Shown one piece after another: positions 1 to 7,985 of a stretch of DNA of 34,047 nucleotides (positions are counted from its first letter, which is position 1; the number at the start of each line of letters is the position of its first letter). The position numbers and the translations under genes were made by a program. The stretch covers positions 1 to 34,047 of the forward strand of contig NZ_PNOT02000091.1 of NCBI RefSeq assembly GCF_002879535.1. Direction: 5' to 3'. The DNA is from Mesorhizobium intechi (GTDB lineage: Bacteria > Pseudomonadota > Alphaproteobacteria > Rhizobiales > Rhizobiaceae). The notes below the pieces were generated by a model, which was not told the origin of the DNA, made no database searches, and was given only the letters and a program-made list of their open reading frames with translations.

Positions 1-1
1 C

Positions 2-3000
2 ATCAAGGCGGCAATCGCTGAAGCCTCGACCCTGACCATCGCCAACGGCACCACCAGCATCGAAAAACTGGCGCTCGATGTCGGCGGCGGTTCGGTGACG
101 CTGTCTGGCACCGCCGGTCAGACGCTCGATCTCGCGGCACAGTTCTCCGCGCTGCCGGCGGCCCTGGCCAATGATTTCGCCCCCGGGCTCGATGCGGTGG
201 GCACGCTCGGTGGCACCGCGCAAGTGACCGGAACGCCGGCTGCCCCCGAAGTTCGGTTCGACGCGCGGCTTGCCGGCGTCGAAACCAGCCAGACCCGCCA
301 GGCCGGGCTCGGGCCGCTTGCGGTCGATGCGGCCGGCACCTACACGCTGGCCGGCGGCGTCGTTCTCGACCATGCGACGCTGTCCGGCGACAAGATTTCC
401 GGCACGGCCTCCGGCACCATCAACCCGAACGGCGCCAGCGACTTTGCCCTCGACCTTACATCGTCGGGACCGAGCCTGCCGCTGACGGTCGGAAGCGCTG
501 AGAGCCCGGTGAAGCTCGAGATCCGGTCCTTGTCGGCGAAGGCGGCGGGCGACAGCACGCGAGCCCGCCTGGACGTCTCAGCGATCCTGCCGTCCGTCAC
601 CACCAGCCCGGCGAAGGTGGACGGGCTTGTTCTGGCACTGCACTCGGATGCATTCGATCTCAAGAACCGCGCTGGACCAGTTTCCGGCACGGTGTCGGTG
701 GACAAGGTCGGTCTCGACAATGCCGCCATTGCGCCGCTGATCGCCGGCAAGGTGACGGCCGCGCTGAACGCCCGGCTGACGTCGGACGGCGTCGCCATAG
801 ACAGCGGCTCGCTCAAGAGCGATGCGCTGAACAGCCAGGTCGCCGGGCAGGTGTCGTTGCGCGATGGCGCCATCGACCTCAAGCTGAGTGCCGATGCCCC
901 GTCATCGGCCTTGCCGGCGGCGGCACGTGGCATGCTTGGAGAGCGCGCGCAGATCAGCGCCATGCTGAAGCGCGATCCCAACGGCAGCATCAATGTCGAC
1001 GGGCTGAAGCTGGTCTCGGGCGGACTGACCGCACAGGGGCAGGCGAGCCTTGCCGACAACAAACTGGCGGCCGACATCACCGGCGCCCTTGCCGATATCT
1101 CGCGGCTGTCCAAGGACGCCAAGGGCGCCATCGCCTTTGCGCTGAACGCACAGGGCTCGGCCATCGCCCCCGATCTGTCGCTGACGGTCAACAGCGATCG
1201 GCTTTTGGTGGCGGAGCGCGAGATCACCGGACTGAAGCTCACGGCTACCGGCAAGGCGGATGCCGCCAACCCGGCCGCGAACGTGCAACTGACCGGCGAT
1301 GTCGCGGGACAAGCCATGCAGGGCAGCGCGGTGCTGGCGACTGCGGACGGCAAGAGCGCCATCAACGGCCTGCTCCTGTCGCTCGGCAAGAACCGGATTT
1401 CCGGCGATCTGGCGCTGGACGACAAGTTCGTGCCCGAAGGCACCATCTCGCTCGACCTGCCCGATATCGGCCCGCTCGCCGCGCTGGCGCTGGAAAAGGC
1501 GGAGGGCGACGTGCGCGGCACGATCGCCTTCACGAAGAACGGTGGCGCACCTCAGGTCGCCATCAAGGCGGCCACCGCCTCGATCACGCGCGGCGATCTC
1601 CAGGCGAAGGCGGTTTCCATCGATGCGCTGATCGCCAATTATCTCGCCGCACCGGTGATCTCGGGCAAGATCCGCGCCGACACCGTCAAATCGGGCGGCA
1701 CCGTGATCACCGGCATCGATGTCGATCTGAAGCGCGACGGCGACTGGACCGGCTTTTCCGGTGGCGCCACCGTCAAGGGCATTCCGGCCAAGGCCGCCGG
1801 CCGCGTGAAGGTGAGCAATGGCACGACCACCATCGAACTCGCTTCCGGCCAGGCGACCGTCCAGGGCATCAAGGCGGCCATCGCCCAGCCTTCGACGGTC
1901 AGCATCGCCAGCGGCACGACGACGCTGGACCGGCTGGTGCTCAACCTTGGCGGCGGCACGGCGACGGTGACCGGCAAGGTCGGGCAGGCGCTCGACGTCA
2001 ATGCGGCGCTGACGAAGGTGCCGATGTCGCTCGCCAACGGTTTCTCGCCGGGTCTCGATGCCGCCGGTTCGATTTCCGGCACGGTGAAGGTGACCGGCGC
2101 GCCGGCGAGCCCATCCGTAGCCTTCAATATAGACGCCGCCGGCGTGCAGACGTCGCAAACCCGAGGCGCCGGTGTCGGCGCGGTGAGCGTGTCCTCCTCC
2201 GGTACCTTTGCCGGCGACAAGCTGACCTTCAACGCCAACATCAGCGACGGCGCCGGCCTTGGCCTCAAGGGCGGTGGCACGGTGACGACGGCGGGCACGC
2301 CGGCGCTTGTGCTCGACTTCAATGGCGCCGTGCCCTTCGGCATGCTCAGCCAGAAGCTTGCCGCGCAGGGCTTGTCGCTGTCAGGAGTGGCCACGGTCAA
2401 TGTCCAGGTGCGCGGCCCGGCGACATCGCCTGTCATCGGCGGCAGTGTCAGCACGTCGGGCGCGCGGCTGGTCGATGCCCGCTCGGGCCTGGCCGTCAAC
2501 GATCTCGCGGCCGATGTCTCGATCGGCGGCGGCGTCGCCAGGATCAACCGGCTGACCGGAACATTGTCGACGCGCGGCAGCCTGTCGGCCAGCGGCACGG
2601 TCGGCATCAATCCGGCTCAGGGTTTTCCGGCCGACCTGTCGATCAAGCTCACCGACGGGCGCTATACGGACGGACGCGTGGTGACGGCCAATCTCGGCGG
2701 CGACCTGACGATCAAGGGCCCGCTGGTATCGGCCCCCGTGATTGCCGGCACCGTCAATCTCGCCAAGACCGTCATCACGGTTCCGGATAGGTTGCCGGGC
2801 TCGCTCTCGGCGCTCGATGTCAAGCACAAGAACGCGCCCGCCGCGGTGAGGGCGCAGGACAAGGCCCTGCGCCCGGCGACGACGTCGGGCAAGAGCGGCG
2901 GCAGCGGGCTTGCGCTCGACGTCACCGTCAACGCGCCGAACCAGATCTTCATCCAGGGCAGGGGCGTCGACGCCGAACTGGGCGGCTCGCTCAGGCTGAC

Positions 3001-3607
3001 CGGTCCGGCCTCGTCGCCGCAGGCGGTCGGCACGTTCACCTTGCAGCGCGGCCGGCTGTCGATCCTGGGCAAGCGGCTCACCTTCACAGAGGGTACGGTC
3101 GGCTTCTCCGGCTCGCTGGTGCCCTATCTCAACCTGACGGCGACCACGACGACGACCAGCGCCACGGTGACCATCGTGGTGTCGGGCGAGGCGACCAATC
3201 CGAAATTCACCTTCTCCTCGGTGCCGGCGCTGCCCGAGGACGAGGTGCTGGCGCAATTGATCTTCGGCCGGTCCATGTCGAACCTGTCGCCGCTGCAGAT
3301 CGCGCAGCTGGCCGAAGCGGCCGGGCAACTTGCCGGTGTCGGCGGCTCGACGTCGCTGCTGGAGAATCTGCGCAGTGCCATCGGCGTCGACGATCTCGAC
3401 GTCACCACCGACGACAAGGGCGGCACGGCGGTCTCGGCCGGCAAATACCTGAACGACCGCACCTATGTGACCATCCAGAAGGGCGACAAGCCGGGCTCGG
3501 GCAAGGCGACAATCGACCTCAATGTCGGGCGTGGCGTCAAGTTGCGCGGCGAGGCGACGGATGCCGGCGAAGCCAAGGGCGGCATCTTCTACGAAAAGGA
3601 ATATTGA
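2..3607 (+). CDS. tamB: TamB, translocation and assembly module inner-membrane subunit (5' end outside window)
   Basis: This is the C-terminal 1201 residues of a very long envelope protein whose reading frame is open from base 2, so the start lies upstream of the window. TamB is anchored in the inner membrane, spans the periplasm as a beta-rich taco-like structure and works with the outer-membrane protein TamA in autotransporter assembly and lipid transport. The visible part is Gly/Ala/Ser/Thr-rich repetitive beta-strand sequence. It ends in the typical DUF490 C-terminal block (about nt 2900-3607), with the RGRLSILGKRLTFTEGTV stretch, the PEDEVLAQLIFGRS motif and a terminal aromatic residue (KEY). 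A segment of about 113 residues from nt 2 is repeated from nt 1868. tamA is expected upstream but cannot be seen. The family call is firm; the full length is unknown. Confidence 0.93.
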   Translation: MKAAIAEASTLTIANGTTSIEKLALDVGGGSVTLSGTAGQTLDLAAQFSALPAALANDFAPGLDAVGTLGGTAQVTGTPAAPEVRFDARLAGVETSQTRQAGLGPLAVDAAGTYTLAGGVVLDHATLSGDKISGTASGTINPNGASDFALDLTSSGPSLPLTVGSAESPVKLEIRSLSAKAAGDSTRARLDVSAILPSVTTSPAKVDGLVLALHSDAFDLKNRAGPVSGTVSVDKVGLDNAAIAPLIAGKVTAALNARLTSDGVAIDSGSLKSDALNSQVAGQVSLRDGAIDLKLSADAPSSALPAAARGMLGERAQISAMLKRDPNGSINVDGLKLVSGGLTAQGQASLADNKLAADITGALADISRLSKDAKGAIAFALNAQGSAIAPDLSLTVNSDRLLVAEREITGLKLTATGKADAANPAANVQLTGDVAGQAMQGSAVLATADGKSAINGLLLSLGKNRISGDLALDDKFVPEGTISLDLPDIGPLAALALEKAEGDVRGTIAFTKNGGAPQVAIKAATASITRGDLQAKAVSIDALIANYLAAPVISGKIRADTVKSGGTVITGIDVDLKRDGDWTGFSGGATVKGIPAKAAGRVKVSNGTTTIELASGQATVQGIKAAIAQPSTVSIASGTTTLDRLVLNLGGGTATVTGKVGQALDVNAALTKVPMSLANGFSPGLDAAGSISGTVKVTGAPASPSVAFNIDAAGVQTSQTRGAGVGAVSVSSSGTFAGDKLTFNANISDGAGLGLKGGGTVTTAGTPALVLDFNGAVPFGMLSQKLAAQGLSLSGVATVNVQVRGPATSPVIGGSVSTSGARLVDARSGLAVNDLAADVSIGGGVARINRLTGTLSTRGSLSASGTVGINPAQGFPADLSIKLTDGRYTDGRVVTANLGGDLTIKGPLVSAPVIAGTVNLAKTVITVPDRLPGSLSALDVKHKNAPAAVRAQDKALRPATTSGKSGGSGLALDVTVNAPNQIFIQGRGVDAELGGSLRLTGPASSPQAVGTFTLQRGRLSILGKRLTFTEGTVGFSGSLVPYLNLTATTTTTSATVTIVVSGEATNPKFTFSSVPALPEDEVLAQLIFGRSMSNLSPLQIAQLAEAAGQLAGVGGSTSLLENLRSAIGVDDLDVTTDDKGGTAVSAGKYLNDRTYVTIQKGDKPGSGKATIDLNVGRGVKLRGEATDAGEAKGGIFYEKEY

Positions 3608-3801
3608 GGGGCTGGCCCTCACCATTGCCTGGGACTGGCGCTGTCGTAACCCGTGCCAATGTCTCAGTTTAATCGTCCCGAGCAGGTTTTTGGCGAAATC
3701 TCGGCGCAGTAGCAATTTTGCGTCAAGACTGTCGCTATCGCGCGTACCGCTCCCTTTTCAAAGTTGCACATTCGCCAATATGTTCCCAATCCAAGCCGTC
3801 T

Positions 3802-3830
3802 TTGACATCATGGCCTGGATGCGGAATGTT
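3802..3830 (+). promoter_or_regulatory. Candidate sigma-70-type promoter for the family 5 ABC importer
   Basis: The 255-bp gap after tamB contains a perfect -35 hexamer, TTGACA at 3802-3807. With 17-nt spacing the -10 position reads AATGTT (3825-3830), which is a weak match. The binding-protein ATG at 3863 has a GGGAG ribosome-binding site about 8 nt upstream. I saw no other convincing structure in the rest of the gap (3608-3801). Confidence 0.35.
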
Positions 3831-3862
3831 AATCGGCGGAAAGCCAACAATGGGAGTTAGTC

Positions 3863-5515
3863 ATGACAATCTACAAGAGTAATGGCGATCGCGTTCCGGA
3901 TCACATTCTGGCCATGGCCGAGGAAGCCAAGGCAGGTAAGGTCGATCGCCGCGAATTCCTGGCCATGGCAAGCGTCTTCGGCGCCTCGACGGCGATGGCC
4001 TATGGCCTTCTCGGTCTCGCCGATCCGACGCCGGCAAGGGCAGAAGACGTAAAAGGCAAGAAAGGCGGCACGCTGAAGGTCGCGCAATGGATCAAGGATC
4101 CCAAGGACCCTCGCAAGGCCGACTGGTCGGAAATCGCCAATGCCGAGCGCCAGGCGCTCGAGCCACTGGTCAAGTACACCAGCGAATACACGTTCCGTCC
4201 TTATCTGCTGGAAAGCTGGGACGTGAATGACGACGCGACCCAGTACACGCTGCATGTGCGCAAGGGTGTGACCTGGTCGAACGGCGACCCCTTCACAGCC
4301 TCTGACGTCGTCTTCAACCTGAAGCGCTGGGCCGACAAGAAGGCCGAAGGCAATTCGATGCCCGGCCGTCTCGGCTCGCTGGTCAAGGATGACAAGCTCG
4401 ACGAAAGCGCCGTGACCATGCCGGACGACCACACGGTCGTGCTCAAGCTCGCCAAGCCCGACATCGCGCTCATCCCCAACATGTGCGACTATCCCGGCCT
4501 GATCGTCCACAAGACTTTCGACGAGAAGGGCGGCGACTTCAAGGCCTGCCCGATCGGCACCGGTCCATTCGAGCTCGTCTCCTACGACGTCGGCCAGAAG
4601 GTCGTCTACAAGCGCCGCGAAGACAACAAGTGGTGGGACGGCGAAGTGTTCCTCGACGGCATCGAATTCATCGACTACGGCACCGATCCGGCGGCCATGG
4701 TCAGCGCTTTCGAGGCTGGCGAAGTGCACACCAACTTCGAAACGTCGGCCGACTATGTGTCGATCCTCGACAAGATGGACCTGGTCAAGTCGGAGATCGT
4801 CACGGCTTCGACCATTGTCTGCCGCACCAACGTCAACAACAAGCCCTATGGCGACCAGAAGGTGCGCAACGCGCTGCAGCTCGCGGTCGACAACAATGTC
4901 GTCCTGCAGCTCGGCTATGGCAATGCCGGCTCGGTCGCTGAAAACCACCATGTCTGCTCGATCCATCCGGAATATTACGAGCTGCCGAAGGTTGCCCGCG
5001 ATCCGGCCAAGGCGAAGGCGCTGATGGCGGAAGCCGGCCAAGCCGACTTCGAACACGAACTGATTACGGTTGACGAGGACTGGCACAAGAACACCGGCGA
5101 CGCGATCGCCGCCCAGTTGCGCGATGCCGGAATCAAGGTGAAGCGCACGGTGCTGCCGGGCTCGACGTTCTGGAACGACTGGACGAAGTATCCGCTGTCC
5201 ATGACCAACTGGAACATGCGCCCGCTCGGCGTCCAGGTTCTGGCCATCGCCTATCGCACCGGCGAGGCCTGGAACGAGGCTGGCTGGTCGAACCCCGACT
5301 GGGATGCCAAGCTCAATGCGGCACTCGCCGTTGCCGACGCTGCCAAGCGCAAGGAAATGATGAAGGACATCGAGCAGATCCTGCAGACTTCCGGCATCAT
5401 CATCCAGCCGTACTGGCGCAAGCTCTACAGCCACTCGGTCAAGGCGGTGCAAAACTACAAGATGCATCCGACCTTCGAGCGCGACTACGGCAAGGTCTGG
5501 CTCGATCAGGCCTGA
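3863..5515 (+). CDS. ABC transporter substrate-binding protein, family 5 (peptide/nickel type), Tat-exported
   Basis: This 550-residue protein is the periplasmic binding protein of a DppA/OppA-type importer. Its N-terminus carries a twin-arginine motif (DRREFLAMA, Arg29-Arg30), a hydrophobic stretch and a likely cleavage site after ARA at residue 60, so export of the folded protein by Tat is predicted. The body matches the SBP_bac_5 fold, with the typical [30 protein letters not shown] region near residue 115 (given here as a landmark for the family). The ATG at 3863 follows GGGAG. It is the first gene of a four-gene importer and is separated from the permeases by a strong hairpin. The substrate cannot be read from sequence; short peptides, opines or other small compounds are all possible. 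A DppA-like role is certain only at family level. Confidence 0.9.
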   Translation: MTIYKSNGDRVPDHILAMAEEAKAGKVDRREFLAMASVFGASTAMAYGLLGLADPTPARAEDVKGKKGGTLKVAQWIKDPKDPRKADWSEIANAERQALEPLVKYTSEYTFRPYLLESWDVNDDATQYTLHVRKGVTWSNGDPFTASDVVFNLKRWADKKAEGNSMPGRLGSLVKDDKLDESAVTMPDDHTVVLKLAKPDIALIPNMCDYPGLIVHKTFDEKGGDFKACPIGTGPFELVSYDVGQKVVYKRREDNKWWDGEVFLDGIEFIDYGTDPAAMVSAFEAGEVHTNFETSADYVSILDKMDLVKSEIVTASTIVCRTNVNNKPYGDQKVRNALQLAVDNNVVLQLGYGNAGSVAENHHVCSIHPEYYELPKVARDPAKAKALMAEAGQADFEHELITVDEDWHKNTGDAIAAQLRDAGIKVKRTVLPGSTFWNDWTKYPLSMTNWNMRPLGVQVLAIAYRTGEAWNEAGWSNPDWDAKLNAALAVADAAKRKEMMKDIEQILQTSGIIIQPYWRKLYSHSVKAVQNYKMHPTFERDYGKVWLDQA

Positions 5516-5526
5516 TCGATCGGGCC

Positions 5527-5555
5527 GAGGGAAAGGGGCAACGCCCCTTTCCCTC
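5527..5555 (+). terminator. Strong intercistronic hairpin after the binding-protein gene
   Basis: A perfect 13-bp stem (5527-5539 pairing with 5543-5555) with an AAC loop begins about a dozen bases after the binding-protein stop codon. It is followed by pyrimidine-rich CCTCTCTGC rather than a clean U-tract. Such a hairpin between a binding-protein gene and its permease genes usually stabilises the upstream message or terminates it partially, giving excess binding protein. I infer that role here. Confidence 0.7.
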
Positions 5556-5732
5556 CCTCTCTGCATCGCCATTGCAGGTTCGTCCGCAAAGGATGCGGAC
5601 TCACCCGGGAAGGTCATGCAATAAAACAGGGTTGATCGCATTCGAGGGCCCGTTTGACGGCCTGTCCGCCGGTGACGGCAGGCGAGGCTTTGAAGCCGGC
5701 TCAAAACCCAACCCCATCGGCAGGGGGCCGCC

Positions 5733-6767
5733 ATGCTTTCTTTCGTTCTCAGGCGTCTCGGCACCATGGCATTGACGATGCTGTGCCTGACGATGATCGT
5801 CTTCTTCCTGATCAACCTCGAACCCAATCTGAAGAAGCTGGCTATCAGCCAGACGGAAATGCACACTTCGGCCGAACAGCTGGAGGACTGGCTGGTCAAC
5901 CATGGCTACCGGCAGAATTTCTTCGTCCGCTACGGACAGTGGCTGGGCCTGCTGCCCAAGCAGCCGGTGACCGACCCGGCGACCGGCAAGCCGACGCAGC
6001 GTTTCACTTTCTGCAACGATCCCGCCGTACCAACCTTCTCCGGCGTCCTCGAAGGAGATTTCGGTTGCTCGACCAAGTTCAAGACGACCGTCGCCTCTAA
6101 GCTGTTCCCGGCACTTGGCGCCACCGGGATCCTGATGTTCTGTGTGTTGGCGGTGATGGTGCCGGTGTCGCTTTTGATCGGCATCCTGGCCGGCATGCGG
6201 GAGGGGTCGCGAACCGACCGCGTGCTCTCCGTGGCCTCGATCGCCTCGACGGCGACGCCCGAATATGTGTCGGGTGTCATCTTCACCGTCATCTTCGCAT
6301 CATGGCTAGGCTGGTTGAACGGCTCGGCCGCGTCGGCCAGCCAGGGCATCACCTTCTACAATTTCACCCTGCCGGTCATGACGCTGGCGATCTACGGCAT
6401 CGGCTACATCGCCCGCATGACTCGCGCCTCAATGGTCGAGGTGATGACGCAGCAATATATCCGCACCGCCCGGTTGAAGGGTATCTCCTTCGGCGGCGTG
6501 GTGGTGAAACATGCGCTGCGCAACGCGCTGATCGCACCCTTCACAGTCATCATGCTGCAATTTCCCTGGCTGCTTACCGGCGTCGTCATCGTCGAAGTGA
6601 TGTTCCGTTACCAGGGCTTCGGCTACACGCTGGTCGAGGCCGCCGGCAACAATGACATCGACCTTTTGCTTGGCTGCTCGCTGGTCTCGGTGTTCATCGT
6701 CTTGATCACACAGCTCATTTCCGATGTCGGCTACGCGTTTCTCAATCCGCGTATCAGAGTTCAGTAG
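5733..6767 (+). CDS. ABC transporter permease, DppB type
   Basis: This 344-residue inner-membrane permease is the first membrane subunit of the family 5 importer. It has one N-terminal membrane segment (about residues 9-29) and a soluble region of about 95 residues containing two Cys (FCNDPAV and FGCSTKF). The BPD_transp_1 core of about five further segments follows. The cytoplasmic EAA loop that docks the ATPase lies near residues 237-270 (QQYIRTARLKGISFGG). Its length is normal for DppB-like proteins. The start has a GGCAGGGGG ribosome-binding site. It lies 217 nt after the binding protein, a gap occupied by the hairpin and otherwise unremarkable sequence, and 12 nt before the next permease. 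Confidence 0.9.
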   Translation: MLSFVLRRLGTMALTMLCLTMIVFFLINLEPNLKKLAISQTEMHTSAEQLEDWLVNHGYRQNFFVRYGQWLGLLPKQPVTDPATGKPTQRFTFCNDPAVPTFSGVLEGDFGCSTKFKTTVASKLFPALGATGILMFCVLAVMVPVSLLIGILAGMREGSRTDRVLSVASIASTATPEYVSGVIFTVIFASWLGWLNGSAASASQGITFYNFTLPVMTLAIYGIGYIARMTRASMVEVMTQQYIRTARLKGISFGGVVVKHALRNALIAPFTVIMLQFPWLLTGVVIVEVMFRYQGFGYTLVEAAGNNDIDLLLGCSLVSVFIVLITQLISDVGYAFLNPRIRVQ

Positions 6768-6779
6768 GGGGCGAAGCGG

Positions 6780-7937
6780 ATGCAGGTCCAATATATCAGT
6801 GCCTTCAGCGTCCTTCTCGAAGTGCTGTCGCGCTTCTGGCCGGTCTGGATCGCCCTCATCATCGTCATGGGGGCGAGCTTCGCCTACAAAAAGAGGCTGG
6901 CGCTCTACGGACAGCTGTTCGACAGCGGCGTCGGCATCGTCGGCGTCGGCATCTGCCTGTTCTGGCTGTTCACGGCGATCTTCGCATCGACCATCTCGCC
7001 TTTCGATCCGCTGGCACAGGTCCCGGTGATGAAGGACATGCTGCCCGGCGCCATTGAGCCGCAATCGGGGCTCGTCTATCTGTTCGGCGGTGACAAGCTG
7101 GCACGCGACGTGTTTTCGCGTATGGTCTATGGCAGCCAGATCGTGCTGATCATCGCGCCCGCGGCGACCGGCTTCGCACTAATGGTCGGCATCACACTTG
7201 GCCTGCCTGCCGGCTATTACGGCGGCAAGATCGACACGGTTCTGTCGTTCCTGGCCAACCTCGTGCTGGCCTTCCCGGTGATCCTGCTGTTCTACCTGCT
7301 GGTGACGCCGGGCATCATGGATACGCCGATCCCCTATGCCATGGCCGGCGTGTTCTTCCTGTTTCCGATCATCTTCTTCAGCGTGCTCTTCTGGACACGC
7401 TACAAGAACCGGCCGGACCGGTTGTACATCCTGCTCGGCATCACCCTGCTTGTCGGCGGCTGGATCTATCTGGGCCTCGTGTTCGACAAGGACCCGCTGC
7501 ACATCGTCCACATCGATCCCAACCAGCTCAACATCTTCGTGGCGGTGGTGTTTGCCTCCAGCCCGGGCGTGTTCCGCATCGTGCGCGGCCTGGTGATGGA
7601 CATCAAGACGCGCGACTATGTGGCGGCGGCGCAGACGCGCGGTGAATCCCCCTGGTACATCATGCTTTGGGAAATCCTGCCAAACGCACGCGGACCGCTG
7701 ATCGTCGATGCCTGCCTGCGCATCGGCTACACCACGATCCTGCTCGGGACGCTGGGCTATTTCGGCCTCGGCCTGGCACCGGAAAGCCCCGATTGGGGCA
7801 CCGCGATCAAGGATGCCAGCCGGCTGCTGCGCTCCTTCATCCATCCGGCGCTGCCACCGACGATCGCGCTGATGTCGTTCGTGCTGGGACTCAACCTGCT
7901 GGCGGACTCGCTGCGTGAACAGTCGATGAAAGACTGA
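6780..7937 (+). CDS. ABC transporter permease, DppC type, with an internal membrane insertion
   Basis: This 385-residue protein is the second membrane subunit of the importer. The N-terminal segment, the region after LARDVFSRMVYGSQIVLII, the EAA loop (about residues 271-310, TRDYVAAAQTRGESPWY) and the C-terminal GLAPESPDWGTAI block are standard for DppC. DppC proteins are usually about 280-310 residues. The extra length lies mainly at residues about 179-253, where two additional hydrophobic segments and a basic loop (TRYKNRPDR) separate the early membrane helices from the EAA loop. It starts 12 nt after the DppB-type gene, and the next gene follows about 48 nt after its stop, so all belong to one operon. 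The family call is firm; the role of the insertion is unknown. Confidence 0.88.
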   Translation: MQVQYISAFSVLLEVLSRFWPVWIALIIVMGASFAYKKRLALYGQLFDSGVGIVGVGICLFWLFTAIFASTISPFDPLAQVPVMKDMLPGAIEPQSGLVYLFGGDKLARDVFSRMVYGSQIVLIIAPAATGFALMVGITLGLPAGYYGGKIDTVLSFLANLVLAFPVILLFYLLVTPGIMDTPIPYAMAGVFFLFPIIFFSVLFWTRYKNRPDRLYILLGITLLVGGWIYLGLVFDKDPLHIVHIDPNQLNIFVAVVFASSPGVFRIVRGLVMDIKTRDYVAAAQTRGESPWYIMLWEILPNARGPLIVDACLRIGYTTILLGTLGYFGLGLAPESPDWGTAIKDASRLLRSFIHPALPPTIALMSFVLGLNLLADSLREQSMKD

Positions 7938-7985
7938 TTGACGGGCTCCGGCCCGCATCTGGTAGAATTTGGATTGGAGCGACCC

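Noticed and set aside
902..2158. Long minus-strand open frames across tamB
   Set aside because: They are shadows of the tamB reading frame; the amino-acid content is low-complexity Arg/Gly/Asp and no start signal was seen.
3857..5899. Very long open frame on the minus strand opposite the binding-protein gene (680 codons)
   Set aside because: It mirrors a gene with clear family motifs, has the Arg/His/Asp-rich composition of GC-rich antisense frames and shows no recognisable domain.
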